Notes: generated by a model not told the origin, from the sequence alone. A stretch of DNA of 64,000 nt from UBA7430 sp002478765 (GCA_943789355.1 CALSTU010000004.1:186001-250000); one strand, 5' to 3'; shown: positions 46,476-55,092, counted from the first letter of the stretch. Made by a program: numbers and translations.

Positions 46476-48341
46476 TTACTTTAAGTGGTTTAAAACTTCG
46501 TTTTTAATCTCTTGAGCATGGAAAGGCTGACCTTTTACTTTACTTAAAGCCTTGGCATCGATCAAGTATTTGTCTCGAATCAATTTAACCAATTGACCGT
46601 CGTTAAGTTCCGGAATGATGATGTGATCATAGTTCGACAACAGCTCTCCTAAATTTTCAGGGAATGGATGGATGTAACGTATCTGTGCATGTGCAACATC
46701 AACCCCTTCTGTTTTGAGCTCTTGAGCTGCTGTTTTTATTGCTCCATAAGTAGAACCCCAGCCTAAGATCAACAATTTAGAATCCGTAGTTCCACTGTCT
46801 AATTCCTGTTTAGGAATGTGTTTTGCTATTTGATTTACTTTAGCTGCCCGTAGGTTCACCATCACTTGATGGTTGTCAGGATCGTAAGAAACATTCCCTG
46901 ATTCTTTGTCCTTCTCCAAGCCACCCAAACGGTGCTCAACACCCGGAGTGCCTGGGACAGCCCATTCTCTTACCAAGTCTTCATTACGCTTGTAGGGTAA
47001 ATAGGCCTCTTCATCCTCTTTTCTTGCTCCACGAACTTTGAGTGCAATAGGCTTTAGTTCCTCAGCAGTGGGGTATTTCCATGGCTCTGCTCCATTCGCA
47101 ATGTATCCATCAGTTAAGAGGAATACAGGCGTCATGTGTTCCACAGCAATTCTGCACGCTTCATAAGCCATCTCGAAACAATCCGAAGGAGATTGAGCAG
47201 CAACAATAGGAAGTGGTGCTTCCCCATTTCTACCGTACATGGCTTGCAATAAATCCGATTGTTCTGTTTTCGTAGGAAGCCCTGTAGAAGGTCCTCCACG
47301 CTGAACGTTTATGATGACCAATGGAAGCTCCATCATGACAGCCAAACCGATGGCTTCACCTTTTAAGGCAATACCCGGTCCTGAAGATGCTGTCGTGGCT
47401 AAGTCACCGCCAAATGAAGCTCCAATGGCAGAACAAATTCCGGCAATCTCGTCTTCTGCTTGAAACGTTTTGATGCCAAAGTTTTTGTGCTTTGCCAATT
47501 CATGGAGAATATCTGATGCTGGAGTAATTGGATAACCTCCGTAAAATAAATTCATTCCTGAACAGTGAGCCGCAGCAATTAAACCTAAAGATGTGGCTTG
47601 ATTCCCGATGACATTTCTATAAAGACCGGGGGCCATTTCTGCGGGCTTAATTTCAAAACGATTTGAAAAAGTCTCACTTGTTTCGGCATAATGATACCCT
47701 GACTTTAAAACTTTCAGGTTTGCCTCTAACACTTCTTCTTTAGATTTGAATTTTCGCTGAAGAAAATCAATGGTAGAATCCAAAGAGCGATTGAAAATCC
47801 AATAAATGAACCCAAGAACAAACATGTTCTTACATCGATCTCTTTCTTTAGAGCCTAGAGAAGAGTCCTTCAAATTTTCACGCGTCAGCTTGGTGATGTC
47901 TATCTGATGAACTTTGTACCCGTCTAAACTGGAATTGGTTAATGGATTGTCCGCAGGATCAATTCCTGCCAATCGGAAGTTCTTTTTATCAAATCCCGCC
48001 GAATTGATGATTATCGTTCCTCGCTCTTTAAGCCTGGAAAGATTCTTTTTTAAGGATGCTGCATTCATCGCAACCAATACATCACATAAATCTCCGGGCG
48101 TAAAAACTGCAGAATTACCAAAGTTGATTTGAAATCCTGAAACTCCAGCTAAAGTACCCAAGGGTGCTCTAATTTCCGCGGGGAAGTCTGGGAAGGTACT
48201 CAGGTCATTTCCATACAAAGCTGTATTATTGGTAAACTGATTCCCAATAAGCTGTATCCCATCACCAGAATCTCCGGCATAAAGGATCGTTACTTTGTCT
48301 AGTACGTTTTTAACTTGTGTATTTTCTTTTTCCAATGTCAT
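46476..48341 (-). CDS. 2-oxoacid:ferredoxin oxidoreductase subunit alpha (gamma-alpha fusion)
   Basis: The 621-residue chain has the gamma domain at the N-terminus (ILYAGDSGDGIQLIGNQFTN, to about residue 195) fused to the alpha pyrimidine-binding domain (GGYPITPASDILHELAKH, DEIAGICSAIGASFGGDLATTASSGPG). This fused form is the KorA type. The gene starts 9 nt after cysH in the sulfur operon. 2-Oxoglutarate is the likeliest substrate but other 2-oxoacids cannot be excluded. Confidence 0.93.
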   Translation of the reverse strand: MTLEKENTQVKNVLDKVTILYAGDSGDGIQLIGNQFTNNTALYGNDLSTFPDFPAEIRAPLGTLAGVSGFQINFGNSAVFTPGDLCDVLVAMNAASLKKNLSRLKERGTIIINSAGFDKKNFRLAGIDPADNPLTNSSLDGYKVHQIDITKLTRENLKDSSLGSKERDRCKNMFVLGFIYWIFNRSLDSTIDFLQRKFKSKEEVLEANLKVLKSGYHYAETSETFSNRFEIKPAEMAPGLYRNVIGNQATSLGLIAAAHCSGMNLFYGGYPITPASDILHELAKHKNFGIKTFQAEDEIAGICSAIGASFGGDLATTASSGPGIALKGEAIGLAVMMELPLVIINVQRGGPSTGLPTKTEQSDLLQAMYGRNGEAPLPIVAAQSPSDCFEMAYEACRIAVEHMTPVFLLTDGYIANGAEPWKYPTAEELKPIALKVRGARKEDEEAYLPYKRNEDLVREWAVPGTPGVEHRLGGLEKDKESGNVSYDPDNHQVMVNLRAAKVNQIAKHIPKQELDSGTTDSKLLILGWGSTYGAIKTAAQELKTEGVDVAHAQIRYIHPFPENLGELLSNYDHIIIPELNDGQLVKLIRDKYLIDAKALSKVKGQPFHAQEIKNEVLNHLK

Positions 48342-48350
48342 GTTGTTTAC

Positions 48351-48998
48351 TTAATGCAATCCACATTCTGTTTTTTGAGCATCTGCCCATCTACCTTCTC
48401 TACCCTGACCTTTCTTCGTACAATGAAAACATCCGATAGAGTTATACCCACAGAGTTGCAGTGGGTGCGCTGGTAGATTATTTTTTAATATAAACTCCTT
48501 CTGGTCCTCATCACTACAATCAATCAGAGGGTAAAACTTTAATATATCGTCTTTAACTTCGAATAGTTCTTTCTCAGAACGAACATTGTTTTGATGACCC
48601 ATCAACCCTGAAACCCAAACTTTAAATCCTGACTTTAATTTCTGTAACGGTTTTACCTTATTTATCGAACAGCAAAAATCGGGATTTTTTGACCAAGTTT
48701 CATCCTTCAGGGTAAACTCATTTTCCACCGAATCTGGTTTTACGTCAACAACCTGTAATCCTAACGCTTTGGCCAACTTTTTTTTGTAGCTGACGGTTTC
48801 AGGAAATGAATAGGTCGTGTCGATAAAATGAATCTTTTGTTCTGGGTTTACTTTTGAGATGATCCCCAATAAATACGCAGAGGAAGCTCCAAACGAAGAG
48901 GTTACCAAGACCTCATCGGGCTTATACTCTTCATATAAAGCACTCAACCGATCTTCTAGACTGAGTACTTTGTATTTTTTGTTCTTTGCTTCCAACAT
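48351..48998 (-). CDS. cysH: Adenylylsulfate/phosphoadenylylsulfate reductase
   Basis: This 215-residue enzyme has a nucleotide-binding VLVTSSFGASSAYLLG segment, the cysteine pair in PDFCCSINKVKPL, a second pair in SIGCFHCTKKGQG, and the catalytic C-terminal cysteine in KTECGLH. The CC plus CxxC pattern indicates a [4Fe-4S] cluster, which favours APS over PAPS as substrate. It makes sulfite for the sulfite reductase of the same operon. No sulfurylase or CysDN gene is in the window, so activation of sulfate must be encoded elsewhere. Confidence 0.93.
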   Translation of the reverse strand: MLEAKNKKYKVLSLEDRLSALYEEYKPDEVLVTSSFGASSAYLLGIISKVNPEQKIHFIDTTYSFPETVSYKKKLAKALGLQVVDVKPDSVENEFTLKDETWSKNPDFCCSINKVKPLQKLKSGFKVWVSGLMGHQNNVRSEKELFEVKDDILKFYPLIDCSDEDQKEFILKNNLPAHPLQLCGYNSIGCFHCTKKGQGREGRWADAQKTECGLH

Positions 48999-49005
48999 CT
49001 GTATT

Positions 49006-50151
49006 TTAATTTGCGTCTACTTCTTCAAAGTAAGCATCAATACCTCCTGTGAGGTTGTATAAATTTGAAAAACCAAATTCCTTTTCTAGCAATTCTATTG
49101 CTTTTTTACTTCTTCCTCCGGCTTTGCAGTGAACGACTACTTTTTTGTCGGATACAATTTGACCAACTTCCTCCTCCACGTCAGCAAGAGGGATATGAAC
49201 ACCTTCAAGGTTAGAAATTTCGTATTCAAAATCCTCACGCACATCGATCAACTGAAAAGGCTCATCGCTATTTTGCAAATCCAAAAACTCAGCAACAGAA
49301 AGGCTCTTCACGTCCTCCTCTTTGTTTGAACTAAAGCCACAAAATTCTTGATAATCTATTAATTCTGTAATCGATGGATTTTTCCCGTTCAAAGGGTTTT
49401 CATCATCTCTGTGTACCTTTACCGTTCTCGTTTCAAAGTTCATGGCATCAAAAAGGAACAGACGACCTGCCAAGGGTTCTCCAACCCCAGTAATCACCTT
49501 TATAACCTCGTTAGCTTGCAAAGAACCTACGATCCCTGGTAAAACACCAAGAACGCCACCCTCAGCACAACTAGGAACTAAACCTGGTGGTGGTGGTGAT
49601 GGAAATAAATCTCTATAATTCGGCCCGACAACGCCCTCTTTGTTGGTGTAGTTGAATACTGATACCTGACCATCAAATCGGTAAATAGACGCATAAACAT
49701 TCGTTTTGCCTAACAAAACACAAGCATCGTTTACCAAGTAACGCGTTGGGAAATTATCGGTTCCGTCTGCTACCAAGTCGTAGTCTTTAACAATGTCTAA
49801 AGCATTTTGAGAGCTCAAAAGAACATTGTGTGTTACGATTTTAATGTAAGGGTTTAAGCCTTCTAATCGCTCTTTGGCAGCAAGTACTTTTGGCTTACCA
49901 ATATCATTGGTAGAAAACAATACCTGTCGTTGAAGGTTTGAATCCTCAACCACATCAAAATCTAGTACGCCAATGGTGCCGACACCAGCGGCCGCAAGGT
50001 ACTGGAGTAGTGGTGCTCCTAAACCTCCCGTTCCTACAACAAGAACTTTGGCCGCTTTTAACTTGCGTTGTCCTTCAATGTTGAATTCCGGAATTATTAA
50101 GTGCCGACTGTATCGGGATAATTCTTCTTTGCTAAATGTTTCCTGTGCCAT
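49006..50151 (-). CDS. ThiF/MoeB family adenylyltransferase with C-terminal rhodanese domain (MoeZ-like)
   Basis: This 381-residue protein has a ubiquitin-activating-like adenylation domain (VVGTGGLGAPLLQYLAAAGVG, then QRQVLF and VPSCAEGGVLGVLPGIVGS) and a rhodanese domain (about residues 280-378) with active-site cysteine in VVHCKAGGRSKKAIELL. This is the MoeZ/MOCS3 layout, which adenylates the C-terminal glycine of a carrier and transfers sulfur to make a thiocarboxylate. It lies 6 nt after the CysO-like gene, its likely substrate. No second CxxC zinc pair was seen. Confidence 0.92.
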   Translation of the reverse strand: MAQETFSKEELSRYSRHLIIPEFNIEGQRKLKAAKVLVVGTGGLGAPLLQYLAAAGVGTIGVLDFDVVEDSNLQRQVLFSTNDIGKPKVLAAKERLEGLNPYIKIVTHNVLLSSQNALDIVKDYDLVADGTDNFPTRYLVNDACVLLGKTNVYASIYRFDGQVSVFNYTNKEGVVGPNYRDLFPSPPPPGLVPSCAEGGVLGVLPGIVGSLQANEVIKVITGVGEPLAGRLFLFDAMNFETRTVKVHRDDENPLNGKNPSITELIDYQEFCGFSSNKEEDVKSLSVAEFLDLQNSDEPFQLIDVREDFEYEISNLEGVHIPLADVEEEVGQIVSDKKVVVHCKAGGRSKKAIELLEKEFGFSNLYNLTGGIDAYFEEVDAN

Positions 50152-50157
50152 AATAAA

Positions 50158-50436
50158 TTAGTTTATACCTCCTGCAATTGCTGGAATGATGCTAACGACA
50201 TCATCAGCTTTTAAGGCTGTTTTTTCTTTGTCCAAGACATTGATATCTTCATCTCCTAAATAAATTCTTAAGAAGCTTCTGATTTGATTTTTATCGTCAA
50301 AAAGATGCTTCTTTAACTCAGGAAATGCAGTTGCTAGTGCTTGAATCGCATCGTATACAGTTGCTGCATTTGCTTCAAATGCTGCCTGGTTGTCTGTAAA
50401 TTTTCTTAGGGGTGTTGGGATGATTATTTTTGCCAT
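50158..50436 (-). CDS. MoaD/ThiS-fold sulfur carrier, CysO-like
   Basis: This 92-residue protein has the beta-grasp pattern with IPTPLRKFTDNQ at the start, RSFLRIYLGDEDINVL in the middle and VVSIIPAIAGG near the end. It closely follows the pattern of mycobacterial CysO, which ends in a bare AGG. Here two more residues (IN) follow the diglycine, so they would need removal before adenylation. The adjacent JAMM protease is the candidate. Confidence 0.88.
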   Translation of the reverse strand: MAKIIIPTPLRKFTDNQAAFEANAATVYDAIQALATAFPELKKHLFDDKNQIRSFLRIYLGDEDINVLDKEKTALKADDVVSIIPAIAGGIN

Positions 50437-50449
50437 GATTTTAATTTTT

Positions 50450-50893
50450 TTAAACGGTTGTTACTTTTTTTTCTTCGTTATCGAATACAGGCTCCTGAAC
50501 AAACTTATGTGTATCGTTGAGCGTCCATGATGAGGTTGCTGCTACTTCACCTTTCACAATGGATACAATCACATATGAGAAGTTCGGCTGCGCAAATTTC
50601 AAATCAGTTACGGAGGGAACTGCTGGGTGGTCCGGATGAGAGTGATACACGCCTAACAAATCCAAATTATTTTCTATTGCGTGTCGCTCCGCCTTCACAT
50701 AATCGATAGGGGCTATTTCAAAGATTCTTTCAGGGTTCGTTTTGTTTTGATTTTCTACCGCTTTTATTTCAACGACTTCTTTACGATCATTGATCTTACC
50801 ATAGAAAAAACCACAACCCTCATGCGGGTAACTTGCAATTAAATGCTCGTGCATTTCTTGAATGGCTTGATCTGTAAATTTCACTTCTTTCAT
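50450..50893 (-). CDS. JAMM/MPN+ metalloprotease, Mec-like
   Basis: This 147-residue protein has the complete JAMM zinc motif: Glu in HEGCGFFYG and HSHPDHPAVPSVTD, an exact H-S-H-x7-S-x2-D. Mycobacterial Mec uses this fold to release cysteine from the CysO adduct, and related enzymes trim carrier tails. Position between cysM (6 nt) and the carrier gene (13 nt) supports the same role here. Confidence 0.9.
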   Translation of the reverse strand: MKEVKFTDQAIQEMHEHLIASYPHEGCGFFYGKINDRKEVVEIKAVENQNKTNPERIFEIAPIDYVKAERHAIENNLDLLGVYHSHPDHPAVPSVTDLKFAQPNFSYVIVSIVKGEVAATSSWTLNDTHKFVQEPVFDNEEKKVTTV

Positions 50894-50899
50894 AAGTCC

Positions 50900-51850
50900 T
50901 TATTTAAAAAGTTGTTCGTAAACCTCGCTGTACTTATCGGCACTATCTGGTATGATGGTAACAATAACGCCTTCATCAATTTCATTAGCCAAACGAATCG
51001 CTCCGACTAAGTTTGCAGCGCCCGAAGGACCTATCAATAAGCCTTCTTTTTGGGCAATATCCTTCAATAAGGCAAAACTTTCTTCTGTAGAGATGTCTTG
51101 GTTGTCATCTGCTTGATCGGCATTGTATATCTTCGGAACCAAAGCGGTCTCCATATGCTTCCATCCTTCAATCGCGTGCATTGCAGAATCAGGGTGAAGT
51201 GCAATAATTTGTGTCTTAGAATCCTGCTCTTTCAAATACGTCCCTGTACCTCTCATCGTTCCTGTTGTTCCTAGGCCCGCCATGAAATGTGTAATCTTTT
51301 CATCACCCAACTGCTCGAGGATCTCTGGACCTGTCGTTTTATAATGCGCCTTCCAATTACTGTCGTTACCGTACTGATCGGCATAAAAGTATTTTTCTGG
51401 ATTTGCTGCAAACAATTCTTTCGCTTTGTTCTGGGCGCCATCCGTAGATTCGAATTGAGAAGTCAGTATCAGTTCAACACCAAGAGATTTTAAATTTCTA
51501 ATTCTCTCTATGGATGCGTTGGCCGGTATACAAAGCGTCACTGGGATACCTAAAGCACCACAAATGGAAGCATATGCGATACCCGTATTTCCACTTGACG
51601 CATCCAACAATGTTTTATTTCGGTTTAATTCGCCTGTAAAAATAGCGTTTTTTACAATCTCATAAGCCGGTCTACTCTTTACACTAGCGCCAAATTGTTG
51701 CCATTCCAACTTTGCGTATATTTTCACACCTTTCTTTTGAAAAAGTCTGTTAAAAGGGAACAGTGGTGTATTTCCTATGAACTTTTCAAGCTTCTGCAAT
51801 CCTTCAAGTAAATCTTTATCCTCCACTTTATTTTCTTTTATCAGTTCCAT
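50900..51850 (-). CDS. cysM: Cysteine synthase family protein, CysM-like
   Basis: This 316-residue fold-type II PLP enzyme has the lysine in FGASVKSRPAYEIV, the phosphate-binding DASSGNTGIAYASICGALGI, and GLGTTGTMRGTGTYLKEQ. It would form cysteine from an activated serine and sulfide or a carrier thiocarboxylate. Placement with a CysO-like carrier and JAMM protease favours the CysM role; O-acetylserine- versus O-phosphoserine-dependence cannot be decided. No serine acetyltransferase is in the window. Confidence 0.9.
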   Translation of the reverse strand: MELIKENKVEDKDLLEGLQKLEKFIGNTPLFPFNRLFQKKGVKIYAKLEWQQFGASVKSRPAYEIVKNAIFTGELNRNKTLLDASSGNTGIAYASICGALGIPVTLCIPANASIERIRNLKSLGVELILTSQFESTDGAQNKAKELFAANPEKYFYADQYGNDSNWKAHYKTTGPEILEQLGDEKITHFMAGLGTTGTMRGTGTYLKEQDSKTQIIALHPDSAMHAIEGWKHMETALVPKIYNADQADDNQDISTEESFALLKDIAQKEGLLIGPSGAANLVGAIRLANEIDEGVIVTIIPDSADKYSEVYEQLFK

Positions 51851-51876
51851 ATACTGTTTGTTGAGTGTCTTTTAGT

Positions 51877-52665
51877 TTAAACTTGTTCGGACAGTTGTTC
51901 AACAAAGTTTTGATTCACAAAGTTGTAAACGTATTTAGGGTGTAGTTTAACGACTTCACCGATCACAATAATTCCAGGGCCATCTTGAGGAGCTTCTTTG
52001 AGCTTTTCAACGATGTTCGAAATCTTACCTACAAAAACCTTTTCATTAGGTAAAGACCCATTGTAAATAACCGCTATCGGATAACTAGATCGTCCTTCTT
52101 GGGCGTAAATCGCTGTTATTTCTTCTATTTTTCTTAAACCCATTAAGATGACAACCGTAGCGTCGGACTGCACGGCAAGAGAAACATCGTTCGAAAGCTT
52201 ACCGTTACTCTTAGTGCCTGTAATTACCCAAAACCCGTCGTTTATTCCACGCTTCGTTAAGGGAATGTCTTGTAAGCCCGTTAGCGCTATAGAACTGGAT
52301 ATTCCAGGAATGTATTCCGTTTCTATACCGTGAAGCTCTGCGTACTCTTTCTCCTCATAACCTCTTCCGAATACATATGGGTCTCCTCCTTTTAATCGTA
52401 TAACACTCCCCTCTTGTTTGACGTATTTTACAATGAGCTCATTAATTTCATCTTGAGAAAATGAATGCTGCCCTGCACGCTTACCAACAGAAATTTTCAG
52501 AGCACTATCGTTAGCGGCCTCAAGCAGCTCAGAATTTACCAGTGCGTCGTAAAGAATCACTTTGGCGTCTCGGATTGCCCGAAAGCCTTTCCAGGTGATC
52601 AACTCCGGATCACCAGGTCCTGCTCCTAGTATGATTAACTTACCTTTAGTTGCTAGATTGCTCAT
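51877..52665 (-). CDS. cobA: Uroporphyrinogen-III C-methyltransferase
   Basis: The 262-residue SAM enzyme has IILGAGPGDPELITWKGFRAI at the start, VIRLKGGDPYVFGRG (the SUMT signature) and VVILMGLRKI. It dimethylates uroporphyrinogen III on the way to siroheme, the cofactor of the sulfite reductase encoded just upstream. It overlaps the sir gene by 20 nt. Confidence 0.95.
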   Translation of the reverse strand: MSNLATKGKLIILGAGPGDPELITWKGFRAIRDAKVILYDALVNSELLEAANDSALKISVGKRAGQHSFSQDEINELIVKYVKQEGSVIRLKGGDPYVFGRGYEEKEYAELHGIETEYIPGISSSIALTGLQDIPLTKRGINDGFWVITGTKSNGKLSNDVSLAVQSDATVVILMGLRKIEEITAIYAQEGRSSYPIAVIYNGSLPNEKVFVGKISNIVEKLKEAPQDGPGIIVIGEVVKLHPKYVYNFVNQNFVEQLSEQV

Positions 52666-54757
52666 CTTTCTTTTCTCTTAAGACAAAAGCATCTCGTACA
52701 AACTGCTTTGAAAGTGTCAAATAACTTTGAGCAAAATCTTTTGTCGGCTTGTTTTCGTTCATGGCGTAAACCGTTTCTTGAAAACTTTTCTCTAGAGAGA
52801 AATGTCCTTTTTCAGGATATTTCTCATCAAAATCCTTGATAATACCTGCCTGTGTGTTGGTTTTCAAACCTTCAGAAACCAACAATGCTTTTGCTGTGTT
52901 TACCAATGCGGAATAGGTATGGTAAATTGAATCTGAATAAGATGAACCCGCTAAGGCTTCTGTCGCTTCTGCCAATCGCTCTTCGGACTCCAGGAGTAAG
53001 GTTGCCACCAAATCTATCGTTACACCCGCACATTCACCCACACCAATTTCTGTTTTGAATGTCTCTTCGTGACCCCAGTCAATAAAATCACTGTCCACCA
53101 AATTGTCCGTAGATGCAAGGCTCTTTAGCAACTCATAGAAATAAGGCTTCCCTTGTCTTTGGTAATAATCGATGTGGTACTCTCCATCGTTGGAATGTGC
53201 TTCATAATCGTTCAAAATCGTCTTTAAAGCTTGAGGTGCTCTCTTACTCGGGATTTTCACAATTTTTTCTGAAACACGACCGGCTCCATCTCCAACAACT
53301 CCACCTCCTAAAAGAATTTGTGTTGCTGGTAAAATACCTTTCTTAACCTTGATCGCAGACCCATGAAATCCAATGGCAGCCATCGAGTGTTGACCGCAAG
53401 AATTCATACATCCACTGATTTTAATTTTTAAATTTTTGTTGTAAATGTAATCTGGGTAATCTTGTTTTAAGACCTCTTCTAAAGCTCCAGCAACTCCTGT
53501 ACTGTTTGCAATTCCTAAATTACAAGTGTCCGTTCCAGGACACGCTGTTACATCATGCGTGCTGTCGGCTCCTGGCTCTGCAAAACCTAGCCCATCTAAA
53601 GCACTGTAGATTGCTTTTAAGTTGGCCTCAGGGACGAACTTAATCACAAAGCCTTGACCAATGGTGAATCGAATTTCATCTGATGCCAAGCGCTCAACGA
53701 TCTTTGCTAAAGCACGAGCTTGAGTGGTCGTAAAGTCTCCTGTAAGAAGTCTCACGTTTACCGCGTAATAACCGTCTTGCTTTTGCGCAACTACATTACT
53801 CTTGAACCATTTATCGTAAGCATCTGCATCCACATCCACATCAACCGTTTCGGTTAAAGATTCTGGTCTTTTTGTCTCTTCGTATGTGTCTGGGTCTATG
53901 TGAAAGGTCTGATACTTTAGAGATTTGCGCTCTAACTCCACCAATCTTTGAAACTCTTCAACACCTATCTTTTTCACCAAGTACTTCAAACGCGCCTTAT
54001 TTCTTCGAGCTCTTTCACCGTGTTTATCAAATACACGAACCAGGGCTTCACTGTAAGGAATGATCGCATCTTCCGGAAGGAAATCGTAAACCGACTGTGC
54101 CAAATAAGGTTGAGCACCCAAACCACCAGCGATAACCACTTTAAATCCACGTTGTTCTACACCATCAACGTTTCTTGTTTTAGCGATAAATCCTATATCG
54201 TGTATGAATGTATAAGCGCTGTCTTCTTCGTTGGAAGAAAATGCAATTTTCACCTTACGACCCATCTCTTGAGAAATCGGGTTTCTCAAAAAGAATTCAA
54301 ACATAGCATGTGCGTATGGGCTTATGTCAAACGGTTCGTTTTTGTCTACTCCGGCCATAGCAGAAGCCGTAATATTTCTTACTGTGTTACCGCAAGCTTC
54401 TCTCAAGGTAACGTCATCTTTTTCTAAGTCGGCCCACAATTGTGGCGTTCGGTCCAAACTAACATAGTGAATTTGAATATCCTGACGCGTAGTAATGTGA
54501 AGCTTCCCTGTTGAATATTCATCCGCTACATCTGCAATTCTTCGGAGTTGATTGACCTTTGTCTTTCCATAAGGCAGCTTGATCCGAATCATTTGTACAC
54601 CAGATTGTCTCTGTCCATAAACCCCTCTTGCCAATCGAAGGCTTCTAAACTTATCTTCGTCTAACTTACCATCTTTGAACAGGTGAATCTTTCTCTCCAA
54701 TTCAATAATATCCTTTTCTACTACAGGATTTTCAATTTCGGTTCTAAAACTTTGCAT
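52646..54757 (-). CDS. Ferredoxin-type sulfite/nitrite reductase with C-terminal HEPN-like domain
   Basis: This 703-residue protein has two ferredoxin-like half-domains (the first with YGKTKVNQLRRIADVADEYS and LHITTRQDIQIHYV) and the siroheme/[4Fe-4S] cysteines in CPGTDTCNLGIANSTG and SGCMNSCGQHSMAAIGFHG. A further 130 residues at the end form helices with SIYHTYSALVNTAKALLVSEGLK, which reads as a HEPN-like domain without an obvious catalytic RxxxxH. In context it reduces sulfite to sulfide. It is the first gene of the operon and starts 30 nt after the attenuator. Confidence 0.93.
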   Translation of the reverse strand: MQSFRTEIENPVVEKDIIELERKIHLFKDGKLDEDKFRSLRLARGVYGQRQSGVQMIRIKLPYGKTKVNQLRRIADVADEYSTGKLHITTRQDIQIHYVSLDRTPQLWADLEKDDVTLREACGNTVRNITASAMAGVDKNEPFDISPYAHAMFEFFLRNPISQEMGRKVKIAFSSNEEDSAYTFIHDIGFIAKTRNVDGVEQRGFKVVIAGGLGAQPYLAQSVYDFLPEDAIIPYSEALVRVFDKHGERARRNKARLKYLVKKIGVEEFQRLVELERKSLKYQTFHIDPDTYEETKRPESLTETVDVDVDADAYDKWFKSNVVAQKQDGYYAVNVRLLTGDFTTTQARALAKIVERLASDEIRFTIGQGFVIKFVPEANLKAIYSALDGLGFAEPGADSTHDVTACPGTDTCNLGIANSTGVAGALEEVLKQDYPDYIYNKNLKIKISGCMNSCGQHSMAAIGFHGSAIKVKKGILPATQILLGGGVVGDGAGRVSEKIVKIPSKRAPQALKTILNDYEAHSNDGEYHIDYYQRQGKPYFYELLKSLASTDNLVDSDFIDWGHEETFKTEIGVGECAGVTIDLVATLLLESEERLAEATEALAGSSYSDSIYHTYSALVNTAKALLVSEGLKTNTQAGIIKDFDEKYPEKGHFSLEKSFQETVYAMNENKPTKDFAQSYLTLSKQFVRDAFVLREKKDEQSSN

Positions 54758-54787
54758 GCTAATTAGGGGTTTAGTGTTTTTTGGTAT

Positions 54788-54817
54788 AAAAAAAACCTTT
54801 CGATGAGGAAAGGCTTT
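54788..54817 (-). terminator. Attenuator terminator of the cysteine operon
   Basis: On the minus strand AAAGCCTTTC (54817-54808) pairs with GAAAGGTTTT (54801-54792) around a 6-nt loop and ends in eight T's. It lies 24 nt downstream of the second cysteine leader frame and 30 nt before the sir ATG. The 5' arm is also complementary to GAAAGG at 54864-54859 in the leader. Confidence 0.8.
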
Positions 54818-54840
54818 GTATATCTATGATTCTGTTTCTG

Positions 54841-54951
54841 TCATGAAAATATATCTAACCTTTCGTTTTGCGTACAACAACACATAACGTAACAAGCACA
54901 ACAATTCATCATTGCGTTGTCTAGGTTAATGTATGTTGTTGATTTTTTCAT
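54841..54951 (-). CDS. Cysteine-rich leader peptide, uORF2
   Basis: This 36-codon frame (ATG at 54951, TGA at 54843-54841) codes for a peptide with six cysteines in ten residues: NCCACYVMCCC. It is preceded by uORF1 and followed by the terminator. Stalling at the TGT codons would leave the GAAAGG stretch at 54864-54859 free for antiterminator pairing. No other function is likely for a peptide of this make-up. Confidence 0.8.
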   Translation of the reverse strand: MKKSTTYINLDNAMMNCCACYVMCCCTQNERLDIFS

Positions 54952-55002
54952 GCTGTTGGGTTGTATGTGTAATCGAGGGTTTGCTTTAATGATGATTCAT
55001 TA

Positions 55003-55092
55003 TTAGCAACAACAGCAGTTCTCTTGTGTGGAAACACAAGTTGATCTAGAAAGATCGTTAGATGGGGCTGAAAAAGTAATTTTATTTATCAC
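55003..55092 (-). CDS. Poly-cysteine leader peptide, uORF1
   Basis: This 29-codon frame starts at GTG 55092 (the only start codon after an upstream in-frame TAA) and ends ENCCCC-stop. A TTTG/TATATTTG promoter is 40 nt upstream. Two hairpins (GATCT/AGATC and CTTGTGT/ACACAAG) lie within the frame just before the cysteine codons. The start codon assignment is inferred. Confidence 0.7.
   Translation of the reverse strand: MINKITFSAPSNDLSRSTCVSTQENCCCC

Noticed and set aside
53948..54427. 159-codon open frame on the plus strand
   Set aside because: It is antisense to the sulfite reductase gene and has no recognisable domain.
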